Assembly: GCA_900755085.1 (NCBI GenBank)
Contig: CAAEFF010000131.1
Span: 1-25,326, forward strand
Direction: 5' to 3'
DNA: 25,326 nucleotides
DNA from: an uncultured Streptococcus sp.
Lineage (GTDB): Bacteria; Bacillota; Bacilli; Lactobacillales; Streptococcaceae
Shown here piece by piece: positions 6,997 through 15,218 of the stretch. Both the position numbers and the translations under genes were made by a program. Positions within the stretch are counted from its first letter, which is position 1. Each line of letters begins with the position of its first letter. The notes under the pieces were generated by a model. That model searched no databases. It saw nothing but the letters and a program-made list of their open reading frames with translations, and was not told the origin of the DNA.

Positions 6997-8246
6997 TCGA
7001 GTTTTTGAAACAGCTCCCTCATTTAGAACACTATGGAACACCGATCTATTTTATCTACCTCATTCTAGCTTTTTTGCCAATTTTTGTGGGTCTCTTTTTC
7101 AAAAAGAGATTTCCGGTATATGAAGGACTTGTGAGTCTGATCTTTATCATTTTGATGCTGACAGGTTCGAATCTCAAGCAAATTTATGCCTTACTCTTTT
7201 ACGTAGTCTGGCAAATCTTGATTGTGTATTCCTACAAGTTTTATCGTCAGAAAGCGGATAATAAGTGGGTTTTCTATCTTCATTCCTTCTTATCTGTCTT
7301 GCCCCTGATCTTTGTGAAGGTAGAGCCAGCGATCAAGAATGGGCATCAATCCTTGTTTGGATTTTTAGGGATTTCTTATTTGACCTTCCGAGCTGTCGGA
7401 ATGATCATCGAAATGCGAGATGGTGTCTTGAAAGAATTCACACTCTGGGAATTCTTACGCTTTATGCTCTTTATGCCGACCTTCTCAAGTGGGCCGATTG
7501 ATCGTTTCAAGCGTTTTAATGAGGATTATAAAGCCATTCCTGAACGTGAAGAATTATTGGATATGTTGGAGCAAGCTGTTAAGTATATCATGTATGGCTT
7601 CCTTTATAAATTTATCCTAGCTCATATTTTTGGCCACTTATTGTTAGGTCATGTGCAGACCTATGCCTTGTCTCAAGGTGGGTTCTTCAACATCGGAACA
7701 CTGGGAGTCATGTATGTTTATGGCTTTGACCTCTTCTTTGACTTCGCAGGGTATTCGATGTTTGCTTTAGCGGCCTCCAATTTGATGGGGATTAAAAGTC
7801 CCATCAACTTTGACCGTCCTTTTAAATCACGTGATTTAAAGGAATTCTGGAACCGCTGGCATATGAGTTTATCTTTCTGGTTCCGTGATTTTGTCTTTAT
7901 GCGTCTCGTGATGGTATTGATGCGCAATAAAGTGTTCAAGAGCCGGATTACCACCTCAAATGTTGCCTACATTATCAATATGTTGGTCATGGGCTTCTGG
8001 CATGGAGTGACCTGGTACTATATCGCTTATGGGCTCTTCCATGGGCTTGGAATGGTTATCAATGATGCTTGGATTCGCAAGAAAAAGACCATCAATAAAG
8101 AAAGAAAAGCAAAAGGATTGGATCCGATACCGGACAATCGTTGGACCAAGGCTTTGGGGATCTTTATTACCTTTAACACAGTGATGCTGTCCTTCCTGAT
8201 TTTCTCAGGATTCTTGGATCAGCAATGGTTCCCAAAAGTGAAATAA
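6993..8246 (+). CDS. dltB: D-alanyl transfer MBOAT membrane protein DltB
   Basis: A multi-helix membrane O-acyltransferase of 417 aa that passes D-alanine from DltC across the membrane for attachment to lipoteichoic acid. Many hydrophobic segments are visible. The MBOAT signature includes FKSRDLKEFWNRWHMSLS (about 276-293) and the invariant His337 in FWHGVTWYY. The gene starts inside the last codons of dltA and is followed 14 nt later by dltC. A 20-bp perfect palindrome (7821-7840) falls within the codons of the FKSRDLK motif. Confidence 0.98.
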   Translation: MIEFLKQLPHLEHYGTPIYFIYLILAFLPIFVGLFFKKRFPVYEGLVSLIFIILMLTGSNLKQIYALLFYVVWQILIVYSYKFYRQKADNKWVFYLHSFLSVLPLIFVKVEPAIKNGHQSLFGFLGISYLTFRAVGMIIEMRDGVLKEFTLWEFLRFMLFMPTFSSGPIDRFKRFNEDYKAIPEREELLDMLEQAVKYIMYGFLYKFILAHIFGHLLLGHVQTYALSQGGFFNIGTLGVMYVYGFDLFFDFAGYSMFALAASNLMGIKSPINFDRPFKSRDLKEFWNRWHMSLSFWFRDFVFMRLVMVLMRNKVFKSRITTSNVAYIINMLVMGFWHGVTWYYIAYGLFHGLGMVINDAWIRKKKTINKERKAKGLDPIPDNRWTKALGIFITFNTVMLSFLIFSGFLDQQWFPKVK

Positions 8247-8260
8247 AAGGAGAATAAAAA

Positions 8261-8500
8261 ATGGATGTAAAATCACAAGTAATTGAAATTATTGACGAAT
8301 TGTTTATGGAAGATGTCTCAGACATGATGGATGAGGATCTCTTTGATGCGGGTGTTCTTGATAGTATGGGAACAGTCGAATTGATTGTGGAATTGGAAAG
8401 TCGCTTTGGCATCCGTGTTCCTGTATCAGAATTTGGACGCGATGATTGGAACACTGCCAACAAGATCGTAGAAGGTGTAACGGAGCTTCAGAATGCTTAA
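8261..8500 (+). CDS. dltC: D-alanyl carrier protein
   Basis: A 79-aa acyl-carrier-like protein. The phosphopantetheine attachment site is Ser35 in GVLDSMGTVE, and the rest is acidic and helical as expected. It carries D-alanine from DltA to DltB. AAGGAG lies 8 nt before the ATG. Its end overlaps dltD by 8 nt. Confidence 0.98.
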   Translation: MDVKSQVIEIIDELFMEDVSDMMDEDLFDAGVLDSMGTVELIVELESRFGIRVPVSEFGRDDWNTANKIVEGVTELQNA

Positions 8501-9761
8501 GCGTTTATGGCTGATTTTAGGGCCCGTATTTTGCGCGCTCCTCATGGTAGCAGCTTTATTATTCTTTTATCCAATCAATCATAAGCACAACTATACTGAA
8601 GAGAAAAAAGCTGCGGTTAGTCTGAATGCAGAAGGCTTCAAGAGTCGTACAAAGAAGCAAGAAGCACTTTCGGATCCACAGCATCGCTTTGTTCCTTATT
8701 TCGGCTCAAGTGAATGGTTGCGTTTTGATGTGGTGCATCCAGCAGTTTTGGCTGAAAAATATGACCGCAATTACAGACCCTACTTTTTAGGAGAACGTGG
8801 TGCGGCTTCTTTGAACCAGTATTTTGGAATGCAACAGATTTTGCCAGAACTCAAGGACAATACAGCTGTTTATGTAGTTTCTCCGCAATGGTTCACCAAG
8901 AAGGGCTATGATTCCTCTGCCTTTCAACAATTCTTTAATAGCGATCAGTTGAATAGCTTTATTGCCAATCACCAACAGGATGCTGCATCCCAGTATGCTG
9001 CAAAGCGTCTGTTACAACAGTATCCAAATGTCGCCTTTCAAAGTGTTGTAACGAATATTTCTCAAGGAAAGAAAATTTCCAGATTTGATCAGTCTTTGAA
9101 CCAGCTTGTTTCCCATCTTGTTCAGCGCGAAGATGCTTTGTTTAGCAATCTCGCTACTCGTACAAACGGGAATTATGATCAGAAGGTCAAAAAACGTCTA
9201 CAAGATTTACCAGATCAATTCTCATATGAGAAATTGGAAGAAATTGCAACGGCTGAAGCAAAAGTCAAAACCAATAATAACGACCTTGGAATCAGCAATC
9301 ATTTTTACAATACTCGTTTAAAAATGAAGTTGAAGAAACTAAAAGGTTTCCAAAAAAACGAATCCTATGTTCAATCTCCAGAGTACAATGACTTGCAATT
9401 GGTTCTAGACCAGTTTGCTAAATCTCGGACCAATGTCATCTTTGTGATTCCTCCAGTCAATGCTAAATGGATGAAATACACAGGCTTGAGCCAAGAAAAG
9501 TATGAACAGGCTGTTCAAAAGATTCGTTACCAATTGGAAAGTCAAGGATTCACCAATATTGCAGACTTTTCTAAAGATGGTGATCAGCCCTACTTTATGG
9601 AAGATACGATTCATATGGGATGGAATGGTTGGCTAGCCTTTGATAAAGCGGTCAATCCCTTTGTCACAAAAGCTGAAAAAGCACCAACTTACCATCTAAA
9701 TGATCGCTTCTTCAGCAAAGACTGGGCCCAATATAAAGGGACACCAGACAAATTTAAATAA
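8493..9761 (+). CDS. dltD: DltD, D-alanyl-lipoteichoic acid biosynthesis protein
   Basis: A 422-aa protein with one N-terminal membrane anchor (about 5-27) and an extracytoplasmic SGNH/GDSL-like domain. Likely catalytic residues are Ser72 in FGSSEW and the Asp371-x-x-His374 pair in EDTIHMGWNGW. DltD acts with DltB in the final transfer of D-alanine to teichoic acid. The start overlaps dltC by 8 nt, and GGAG inside the dltC end serves as ribosome site. It is the last gene of the operon; a long hairpin follows 6 nt after the stop. Confidence 0.98.
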   Translation: MLKRLWLILGPVFCALLMVAALLFFYPINHKHNYTEEKKAAVSLNAEGFKSRTKKQEALSDPQHRFVPYFGSSEWLRFDVVHPAVLAEKYDRNYRPYFLGERGAASLNQYFGMQQILPELKDNTAVYVVSPQWFTKKGYDSSAFQQFFNSDQLNSFIANHQQDAASQYAAKRLLQQYPNVAFQSVVTNISQGKKISRFDQSLNQLVSHLVQREDALFSNLATRTNGNYDQKVKKRLQDLPDQFSYEKLEEIATAEAKVKTNNNDLGISNHFYNTRLKMKLKKLKGFQKNESYVQSPEYNDLQLVLDQFAKSRTNVIFVIPPVNAKWMKYTGLSQEKYEQAVQKIRYQLESQGFTNIADFSKDGDQPYFMEDTIHMGWNGWLAFDKAVNPFVTKAEKAPTYHLNDRFFSKDWAQYKGTPDKFK

Positions 9762-9767
9762 TGTTTG

Positions 9768-9803
9768 ATCAAAGGGGGCAGGATCGAATCCTGGCTCCTT
9801 GAT
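9768..9803 (+). terminator. Long hairpin ending the dlt operon
   Basis: The arms run from ATCAA to TTGAT with inner pairing CAGGAT/ATCCTG around a CGA loop; there is one bulge and one mismatch. The T-run is poor (TTTG). The core GGATCGAATCC resembles a tRNA T-arm but no tRNA surrounds it. Best read as the dlt terminator or an RNA-stabilising 3' hairpin. Confidence 0.6.
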
Positions 9804-9846
9804 TTGTGAAGAGAATGACGAGAAAGTCACAAACGAGCAAGAAAAG

Positions 9847-9984
9847 TTATCCACAGGTTGTGGGAAACTTGTTTGTAAATGGATGAAAACAAGTCCTGAT
9901 GCTGATGATCCTTCCTCTTTTAAGGGGAAAACAGGTGAAAGTTATCCACATTTTTGTGGATAAGTGATAAAAAACAGTGGATAA
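9847..9984. promoter_or_regulatory. Cluster of four DnaA-box sequences
   Basis: TTATCCACA occurs perfectly at 9847-9855 (+), 9942-9950 (+) and 9955-9963 (-), with a one-mismatch copy at 9976-9984 (-, TTATCCACT). The middle two face each other 4 bp apart and so also form a 9-bp hairpin. A weaker two-mismatch match lies at 9859-9867. TTATCCACA is the classical DnaA-box consensus. No dnaA or dnaN gene is here, so this is not the usual streptococcal oriC. It lies just before the small membrane protein gene and may regulate it or titrate DnaA. Confidence 0.7.
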
Positions 9985-10014
9985 GTCAGCTGGTTTGTAA
10001 AGAGGAGAATTAGT

Positions 10015-10239
10015 GTGAAAAAAATTTGGTTTTACGCAATTGTTCAGGGGATTGTGATCTTTTTTATTGTGGGTGGTATGACCTACGCACTTAGGGGAGA
10101 TTTCTTTTTCCGTTACTTATCCCCTATTTTTGGACTAGCAGCAGCTGTCTTGAGATTTGGGACGGCGACTTTAATGAAGGTGTTAGCACCCACTCTCTAC
10201 GATGATCCCAAAAAGAAAGAAGAGAGCCACGATAACTAA
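10015..10239 (+). CDS. Small two-helix membrane protein, unknown function
   Basis: A 74-aa protein with two hydrophobic segments (about 5-25 and 33-58) and a charged Lys/Glu/Asp-rich tail (DDPKKKEESHDN). I do not recognise the family. The GTG start is supported by AGAGGAG 7 nt upstream; no alternative ATG lies near. The upstream region is full of DnaA boxes, so expression could respond to DnaA. It lies between dlt and aspS and ends 97 nt before aspS, which has its own promoter. Confidence 0.75.
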   Translation: MKKIWFYAIVQGIVIFFIVGGMTYALRGDFFFRYLSPIFGLAAAVLRFGTATLMKVLAPTLYDDPKKKEESHDN

Positions 10240-10292
10240 AGAAGTTGGTGACTGAAAAAGTTGATCTAAAGGTCACTTTCTGCTGGTCTTTA

Positions 10293-10301
10293 TGGTAAAA
10301 T
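10293..10301 (+). promoter_or_regulatory. aspS promoter, extended -10
   Basis: TGG-TAAAAT, the same extended -10 word as before dltX. The -35 at the right distance (TCACTT, 10273-10278) is poor. Predicted start is near 10308. Confidence 0.55.
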
Positions 10302-10336
10302 AGAAGGAAGAATATTAGTTTGGAGATAATGAAGAA

Positions 10337-12091
10337 ATGAAACGTTCAATGTATGCTGGACGTGTTCGTGAAGAACACATTGGAACTCGTATTACCTTGA
10401 AAGGATGGGTTAGCCGTCGTCGTGACTTGGGTGGCTTGATCTTTATCGATCTACGCGACCGCGAAGGAATCATGCAATTGGTGATCAATCCAGAAACAGT
10501 TAGTTCAGAAGTGATGGCTACAGCCGAAAGCATCCGTAGTGAATATGTTGTAGAAGTGACAGGCCTTGTAGAAGCTCGTGAACAAGCGAATCCAAACTTG
10601 CCTACAGGAGCAGTAGAACTCAAGGTAGAAGCTATTACAGTTCTCAATACCGCCAAAACAACACCATTTGAAATCAAGGACGGAATTGAAGCCAATGATG
10701 ATACCCGTCTGCGTTACCGCTACTTAGACCTTCGCCGTCCTGAGATGTTGGCCAACCTCAAACTCCGTGCAAAAGTAACTCATTCGATCCGCAATTACTT
10801 AGATGAATTAGAATTTATTGATGTGGAAACACCGTTTCTTTCTAAGTCAACTCCTGAAGGAGCACGTGACTACTTGGTTCCTTCCCGTGTCAATAAGGGT
10901 CATTTCTATGCCCTTCCACAAAGTCCTCAGATTACAAAGCAATTGTTGATGAATGCTGGATTTGACCGCTATTATCAAATCGTGAAGTGTTTCCGTGATG
11001 AGGATTTACGAGGAGACCGTCAACCTGAGTTTACACAGGTCGATATGGAAACTTCTTTCTTAAGTGAACAAGAAATCCAAGAGATTACAGAGGGATTAAT
11101 CGCACGTGTCATGAAAGAAACCAAAGGAATTGAAGTGACACTTCCATTCCCACGGATGAAGTATGATGACGCTATGAGCTTATATGGTTCAGATAAGCCA
11201 GATACACGTTTTGATATGTTGCTACAAGACTTGACAGAGCTTGTCAAGGGTGTAGATTTCAAAGTCTTCTCTGAAGCACCTGCTGTTAAGGCAATTGTTG
11301 TCAAAGGTGCAGCGGATCACTATTCTCGAAAAGACATTGATAAGTTGACAGAAGTAGCTAAGCAATACGGTGCCAAGGGTCTTGCTTGGGTCAAATATGC
11401 AGATGGTACCTTAAATGGTCCAGTTGCCAAGTTCTTGACAGATGTGACAAGCGAATTGACAACAGCTTTACACTTGGAAGACAAGGATTTGGTCCTCTTT
11501 GTGGCTGATACTCTTGAAGTAGCAAATACAACACTGGGTGCCTTGCGCGTTCGTTTGGCAAAAGAACTTGACTTAGTTGACAACAATCAATACAATTTCC
11601 TTTGGGTAGTGGATTGGCCAATGTTTGAATGGTCTGAAGAAGAAGGCCGTTATATGTCTGCTCACCATCCATTTACACTCCCACAAGCTGAAACAGAGCA
11701 TGAATTGGAAGGCGATCTTTCAAAAGTTCGAGCAATTGCCTATGATATCGTCTTGAATGGGTATGAATTAGGTGGAGGAAGCCTACGGATTAATCATAAA
11801 GACTTACAAGAACGGATGTTTAAGGCGCTTGGATTTACAAAAGAAGCTGCTAATGAACAATTTGGTTTCTTGTTAGAAGCAATGGATTATGGTTTCCCAC
11901 CACATGGAGGATTGGCGATTGGTTTGGACCGCTTCGTGATGCTTCTTGCGGGTGAAGACAATATCCGTGAAGTTATTGCCTTTCCTAAGAATAACAAGGC
12001 AACAGATCCAATGACACAAGCCCCATCTCTTGTTTCAGATAAGCAATTGGATGAATTAAGTCTTCAAGTAGAGGGAGCAGATCAAGAATAG
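10337..12091 (+). CDS. aspS: Aspartyl-tRNA synthetase
   Basis: A class II aminoacyl-tRNA synthetase of 584 aa, normal for the bacterial form. The N-terminal anticodon-binding OB fold begins GRVREEHIGTRITLKGWVSRRRDLGG. Motif 2 is FRDEDLRGDRQPEF (about 218-231), the GAD insertion follows, and motif 3 is GLAIGLDRFVMLL near 525. No frameshift is seen. GGAG is 11 nt before the chosen ATG, rather far. A three-codon reading frame ATG-AAG-AAA-TGA at 10329-10340 overlaps the aspS start out of frame, but the family's N-terminus fixes 10337 as the start. An own promoter lies upstream and a hairpin downstream. Confidence 0.98.
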   Translation: MKRSMYAGRVREEHIGTRITLKGWVSRRRDLGGLIFIDLRDREGIMQLVINPETVSSEVMATAESIRSEYVVEVTGLVEAREQANPNLPTGAVELKVEAITVLNTAKTTPFEIKDGIEANDDTRLRYRYLDLRRPEMLANLKLRAKVTHSIRNYLDELEFIDVETPFLSKSTPEGARDYLVPSRVNKGHFYALPQSPQITKQLLMNAGFDRYYQIVKCFRDEDLRGDRQPEFTQVDMETSFLSEQEIQEITEGLIARVMKETKGIEVTLPFPRMKYDDAMSLYGSDKPDTRFDMLLQDLTELVKGVDFKVFSEAPAVKAIVVKGAADHYSRKDIDKLTEVAKQYGAKGLAWVKYADGTLNGPVAKFLTDVTSELTTALHLEDKDLVLFVADTLEVANTTLGALRVRLAKELDLVDNNQYNFLWVVDWPMFEWSEEEGRYMSAHHPFTLPQAETEHELEGDLSKVRAIAYDIVLNGYELGGGSLRINHKDLQERMFKALGFTKEAANEQFGFLLEAMDYGFPPHGGLAIGLDRFVMLLAGEDNIREVIAFPKNNKATDPMTQAPSLVSDKQLDELSLQVEGADQE

Positions 12092-12103
12092 GACAAAATA
12101 GCG

Positions 12104-12150
12104 AACGGGAAGTTTAGCAATTAGTTTTGCTCAAAGTTCCCGTTTCGTTT
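12104..12150 (+). terminator. Hairpin after aspS
   Basis: AACGGGAA (12104-12111) pairs with TTCCCGTT (12137-12144); the inner TTTAGCAA/TTGCTCAAA pairs further with one bulge. The T-run is broken (TTTCGTTT), so some read-through into the next gene is likely. That gene begins only about 20 nt later and has no visible promoter. Confidence 0.7.
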
Positions 12151-12166
12151 GATCAATGGATTGAAT

Positions 12167-13108
12167 ATGAATAAAACTCATTTTAGCAAGCTCCTTCGCT
12201 ACCATGTACGGAGACTAGCTTATAACATTAAATTATTGCGCGTGCTGAAGAGCATCTCCCGTGAGAAATATGATGAAAAAGTGTCAGCTTCCTTGCTGTA
12301 TGGTTTTTTATCAGCAATTGCCGTCAACTTCTTCTTTCAACCAGGACATGTATACTCCAGCGGTGCAACAGGGCTAGCTCAGATTTTATCTGTCTTGAGC
12401 CAACGGTTTATCGGTTTTACGATTCCGGTTTCCTTAACCTTTTATGCCATCAATATCCCTTTGATGATTGTGGCTTGGTATCAAATTGGCCATAAATTTA
12501 CCATCTTTACCTTTATTACGGTTTCGATGAGTTCCCTCTTTATTCAGTTCGTGCCAGTGATTACTTTGACCAACGATCCGATCATGAATGCCCTATTTGG
12601 TGGGGTTGTCATGGGAACAGGGATTGGTTTTGCTCTTCGGAACAACATTTCCAGTGGTGGAACGGATATTGTCAGTTTGACGATTCGAAAACGGACAGGA
12701 AAGAATGTCGGTAGTATCTCCTTTTTGGTCAATGGGACCATCATGTTGATTGCCGGTCTGACTTTTGGTTGGAAGTATGCTCTTTACTCTATGATTACTA
12801 TCTTTGTATCGAGTCGAGTAACGGATGCTGTCTTTACCAAGCAAAAACGGATGCAGGCAATGATCGTAACGAGCCAGCCAGATGCCATTATTGAAAAGAT
12901 TCATAAAAAATTGCATCGTGGAGCGACCATTATCCACAATGCAGAAGGAACCTATAACCATCAGGAAAAAGCGGTTCTGCTGACAGTTATTACGCGTGCA
13001 GAGTTTAATGAATTCAAATATATTATGAAAAAAGCTGATCCTCAGGCTTTTATCACCATTTCAGAAAACGTTCATATCATTGGACGCTTTGTGGAAACAG
13101 AAGAATAG
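12167..13108 (+). CDS. YitT family membrane protein (DUF161/DUF2179)
   Basis: A 313-aa membrane protein of the YitT type. An N-terminal basic extension (about 1-40) is followed by five or so hydrophobic segments (about 45-235), with the family features NFFFQPGHVYSSGATGLAQ and NNISSGGTDIVS, then a cytosolic C-terminal DUF2179 domain (about 240-313). The family's transport role and substrate are unestablished. Start: ATG at 12167 rather than TTG at 12149, although the ribosome site is weak for both (GGA about 6 nt before the ATG). It may be read from aspS transcripts. A two-way terminator follows. Confidence 0.88.
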   Translation: MNKTHFSKLLRYHVRRLAYNIKLLRVLKSISREKYDEKVSASLLYGFLSAIAVNFFFQPGHVYSSGATGLAQILSVLSQRFIGFTIPVSLTFYAINIPLMIVAWYQIGHKFTIFTFITVSMSSLFIQFVPVITLTNDPIMNALFGGVVMGTGIGFALRNNISSGGTDIVSLTIRKRTGKNVGSISFLVNGTIMLIAGLTFGWKYALYSMITIFVSSRVTDAVFTKQKRMQAMIVTSQPDAIIEKIHKKLHRGATIIHNAEGTYNHQEKAVLLTVITRAEFNEFKYIMKKADPQAFITISENVHIIGRFVETEE

Positions 13109-13140
13109 AAATAAGGTCCCACATTGTGGTGACCTTATTT
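13109..13140. terminator. Bidirectional terminator between yitT-type gene and pulA
   Basis: AAATAAGGTC (13109-13118) pairs with GACCTTATTT (13131-13140), with further inner CCAC/GTGG pairing. T-rich ends occur on both strands. It serves the two convergent genes, whose stops lie 1 and 3 nt away. Confidence 0.9.
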
Positions 13141-13143
13141 TGT

Positions 13144-15210
13144 TTATTCAGCTTCGCGGAGAAGGAGCCAACTATGGGCGGAAATAGAAAGTTCCTTGCC
13201 TTTAGGAATAGGCATTTTTAGATTGGCATGAGGATAGGCAAATAGCAGTTGACTATCGCTCGGATGTTGATAGGTCTGTTCTTGATCACCGATATTAACG
13301 AGAATCGTTATTTTTTCATGATTTTTTTCAATCGTGTAGATAAAGTGATAATCAGACAACCATTTGACGTCACAGTAATCTCGAATCTCTTGTCCTTTCT
13401 TCAAACGAAGGAGAGGTTGTGATTTCCGGTAAGCAATCAATTCTTCAAGAAAAGCAATTTCTTCTTGGCAGTTTGGAAGGGATGTCCAGTCCAATTGGTT
13501 GAGACTATCTGGCAAGTTATAGGTGTTGTCTTCGAGCCCTTTTGTGCGGTAACGTTCTTGGCCGGCATGGATAAAAGGTACACCTTGGGATAATAGTACC
13601 AAATGAAGCGCGAGGCGTGAGAGAGCTTTTCGATCTTCTAGACGAATCTCTTCCTTTTCAAGTTGGAAATAATCAAAAACAGTTGCATTATCATGGCATT
13701 CGACGTATTGAATGGCTTGTTGAGGTTGGGTGAAATGAGAAGGTCCTAGCTTTCCGACATTTGCTGTTAGAATGTTCGCAAAATCATTTGTAGGATGTTG
13801 ACTCTCACGACGGTGACCGGCTACAAGTGTTCTCTTGACCGTATCCCGGAAGTTATCACTGAAAAAGCCAAAGGCTGGTAATCGTTTCGCGTTATATTGG
13901 TGAGCGAGCTGATCTTCAGAGAAGCCTGTATCCATCTTCCACCCTTCCCCATAGAGATAGATGTTAGGATAGATTTCATGGAGCTCTTCTGCAATCTCTG
14001 TCATGGTTTGAATGTCTAGGATTCCCATCAAGTCAAAACGAAAACCATCAAAGCCGTAGAGGGAAACCCATTGTTTGAGGGATTGCTTGATATAGTGTCT
14101 CACCATGGAACGTTCACTTGCTACATCATTTCCACAGAAGGTTCCATTGGTCCGCTCACCCTCCGCATTATAGCGGTAGAAATAACCTGGAACGATTTGT
14201 TCAAAAGCGTACTCATCTGCCTGGTAGACGTGATTGTAGACTACATCCATGATGACACTCAGATTGGCCTGGTGATAAGTGTCAATGGTGTCTTGGAGCT
14301 CTAGAATTCGTGCATAAGGATCGTTGGGGTCACTCGCATAGCTTCCTTCTGGAACATTGTATTGGACGGGATCATAGCCCCAGTTGTAGGCTTTCCATTG
14401 ATCCTCTTCATCGACACTACCGAAATCATAGACTGGAAGTAACTGTACATGGGTAATACCCAGTTTTTGAAGGTAATCAAATCCAAGGACCTGGCCATTG
14501 AGTTGGGGCGATTCTGTCAAGCCTTTAAACTTACCAGGGTGTTTAAAGCCAGCTTCTTTTTGGACAGAGAAATCCCGAACGCTCATCTCGTAGATGATTG
14601 CTTCTGTCGGATCTAATTGACAAGCAGCACGTGTGATAGGACGTGTAATCTTCTTCCGGTCGATGACCAAGCTATCTCCAGAGTTGGCCAAAGAGGATAG
14701 AGCATAGGGATCGTGAATCCGACGTTCTAGGCCATTGACACGAAATTCATAGTGGTAGGCAGCTCCTTCCCAGTCTCCCTTGAGCAAGAGTTCCCAGACA
14801 CCGTTTTCTGTACGATTCATCGGATAGATCTGATCTTCGATATGGAGACTCACATCTTGCGAAATCGGTGCCCAGAATTTAAATTGTGTCTGACTTGGTG
14901 TGTAGAAACTTCCTAGATCTTCTCCACTATAGGTGAAGGTTTGATCAAAAATGGGTTTGCGAACAATTTGACGGTAGTGGAGTATAGAAGAATTTCCAGC
15001 AGCATCGTAGATGGTGTACTCTTCTCCGAGTTCAAGCGGAATAGGGCTTAAGAAATAGTCTCCTGTATCAGTCGCTCCACTTGACGTTTTGACAGGGATT
15101 AAGGCAAGACGACCTTGGTTGGTTTCCAAATAAAAAGGAAGGATATGCTCCTCTCCTTTTTGGATACGAATCAGGTCTTGGTCATCTAAATAAGCAGTAA
15201 ATGTATACAT
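13144..15210 (-). CDS. pulA: Type I pullulanase, cytoplasmic
   Basis: A 688-aa glycoside hydrolase family 13 enzyme that cuts alpha-1,6 branches of maltodextrins and glycogen-like chains. An N-terminal beta-sandwich part (about 100-190) precedes the catalytic barrel. The type I signature YNWGYDP is near 275. The GH13 regions are complete: DVVYNH near 330, GFRFD with the nucleophile Asp near 391, YLYGEGW with the acid Glu near 420 and HDN near 505. There is no signal peptide or cell-wall anchor, unlike surface pullulanases of streptococci, so it acts on imported branched dextrins. It follows malR by 8 nt and its ribosome site overlaps the malR end, so it is the last gene of the mal operon. It closes the path together with MalQ and MalP. 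Confidence 0.95.
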   Translation of the reverse strand: MYTFTAYLDDQDLIRIQKGEEHILPFYLETNQGRLALIPVKTSSGATDTGDYFLSPIPLELGEEYTIYDAAGNSSILHYRQIVRKPIFDQTFTYSGEDLGSFYTPSQTQFKFWAPISQDVSLHIEDQIYPMNRTENGVWELLLKGDWEGAAYHYEFRVNGLERRIHDPYALSSLANSGDSLVIDRKKITRPITRAACQLDPTEAIIYEMSVRDFSVQKEAGFKHPGKFKGLTESPQLNGQVLGFDYLQKLGITHVQLLPVYDFGSVDEEDQWKAYNWGYDPVQYNVPEGSYASDPNDPYARILELQDTIDTYHQANLSVIMDVVYNHVYQADEYAFEQIVPGYFYRYNAEGERTNGTFCGNDVASERSMVRHYIKQSLKQWVSLYGFDGFRFDLMGILDIQTMTEIAEELHEIYPNIYLYGEGWKMDTGFSEDQLAHQYNAKRLPAFGFFSDNFRDTVKRTLVAGHRRESQHPTNDFANILTANVGKLGPSHFTQPQQAIQYVECHDNATVFDYFQLEKEEIRLEDRKALSRLALHLVLLSQGVPFIHAGQERYRTKGLEDNTYNLPDSLNQLDWTSLPNCQEEIAFLEELIAYRKSQPLLRLKKGQEIRDYCDVKWLSDYHFIYTIEKNHEKITILVNIGDQEQTYQHPSDSQLLFAYPHANLKMPIPKGKELSISAHSWLLLREAE

Positions 15211-15218
15211 AAAGGCTC

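Noticed and set aside
9768..9803. tRNA gene suggested by the T-arm-like GGATCGAATCC
   Set aside because: No acceptor, D or anticodon arms surround it; the symmetry extends outward as one long hairpin just after dltD, which fits a terminator.
9847..9984. The chromosomal origin oriC, because of the DnaA boxes
   Set aside because: Streptococcal oriC normally lies beside dnaA-dnaN, neither of which is here, and no A/T-rich unwinding repeat is seen.
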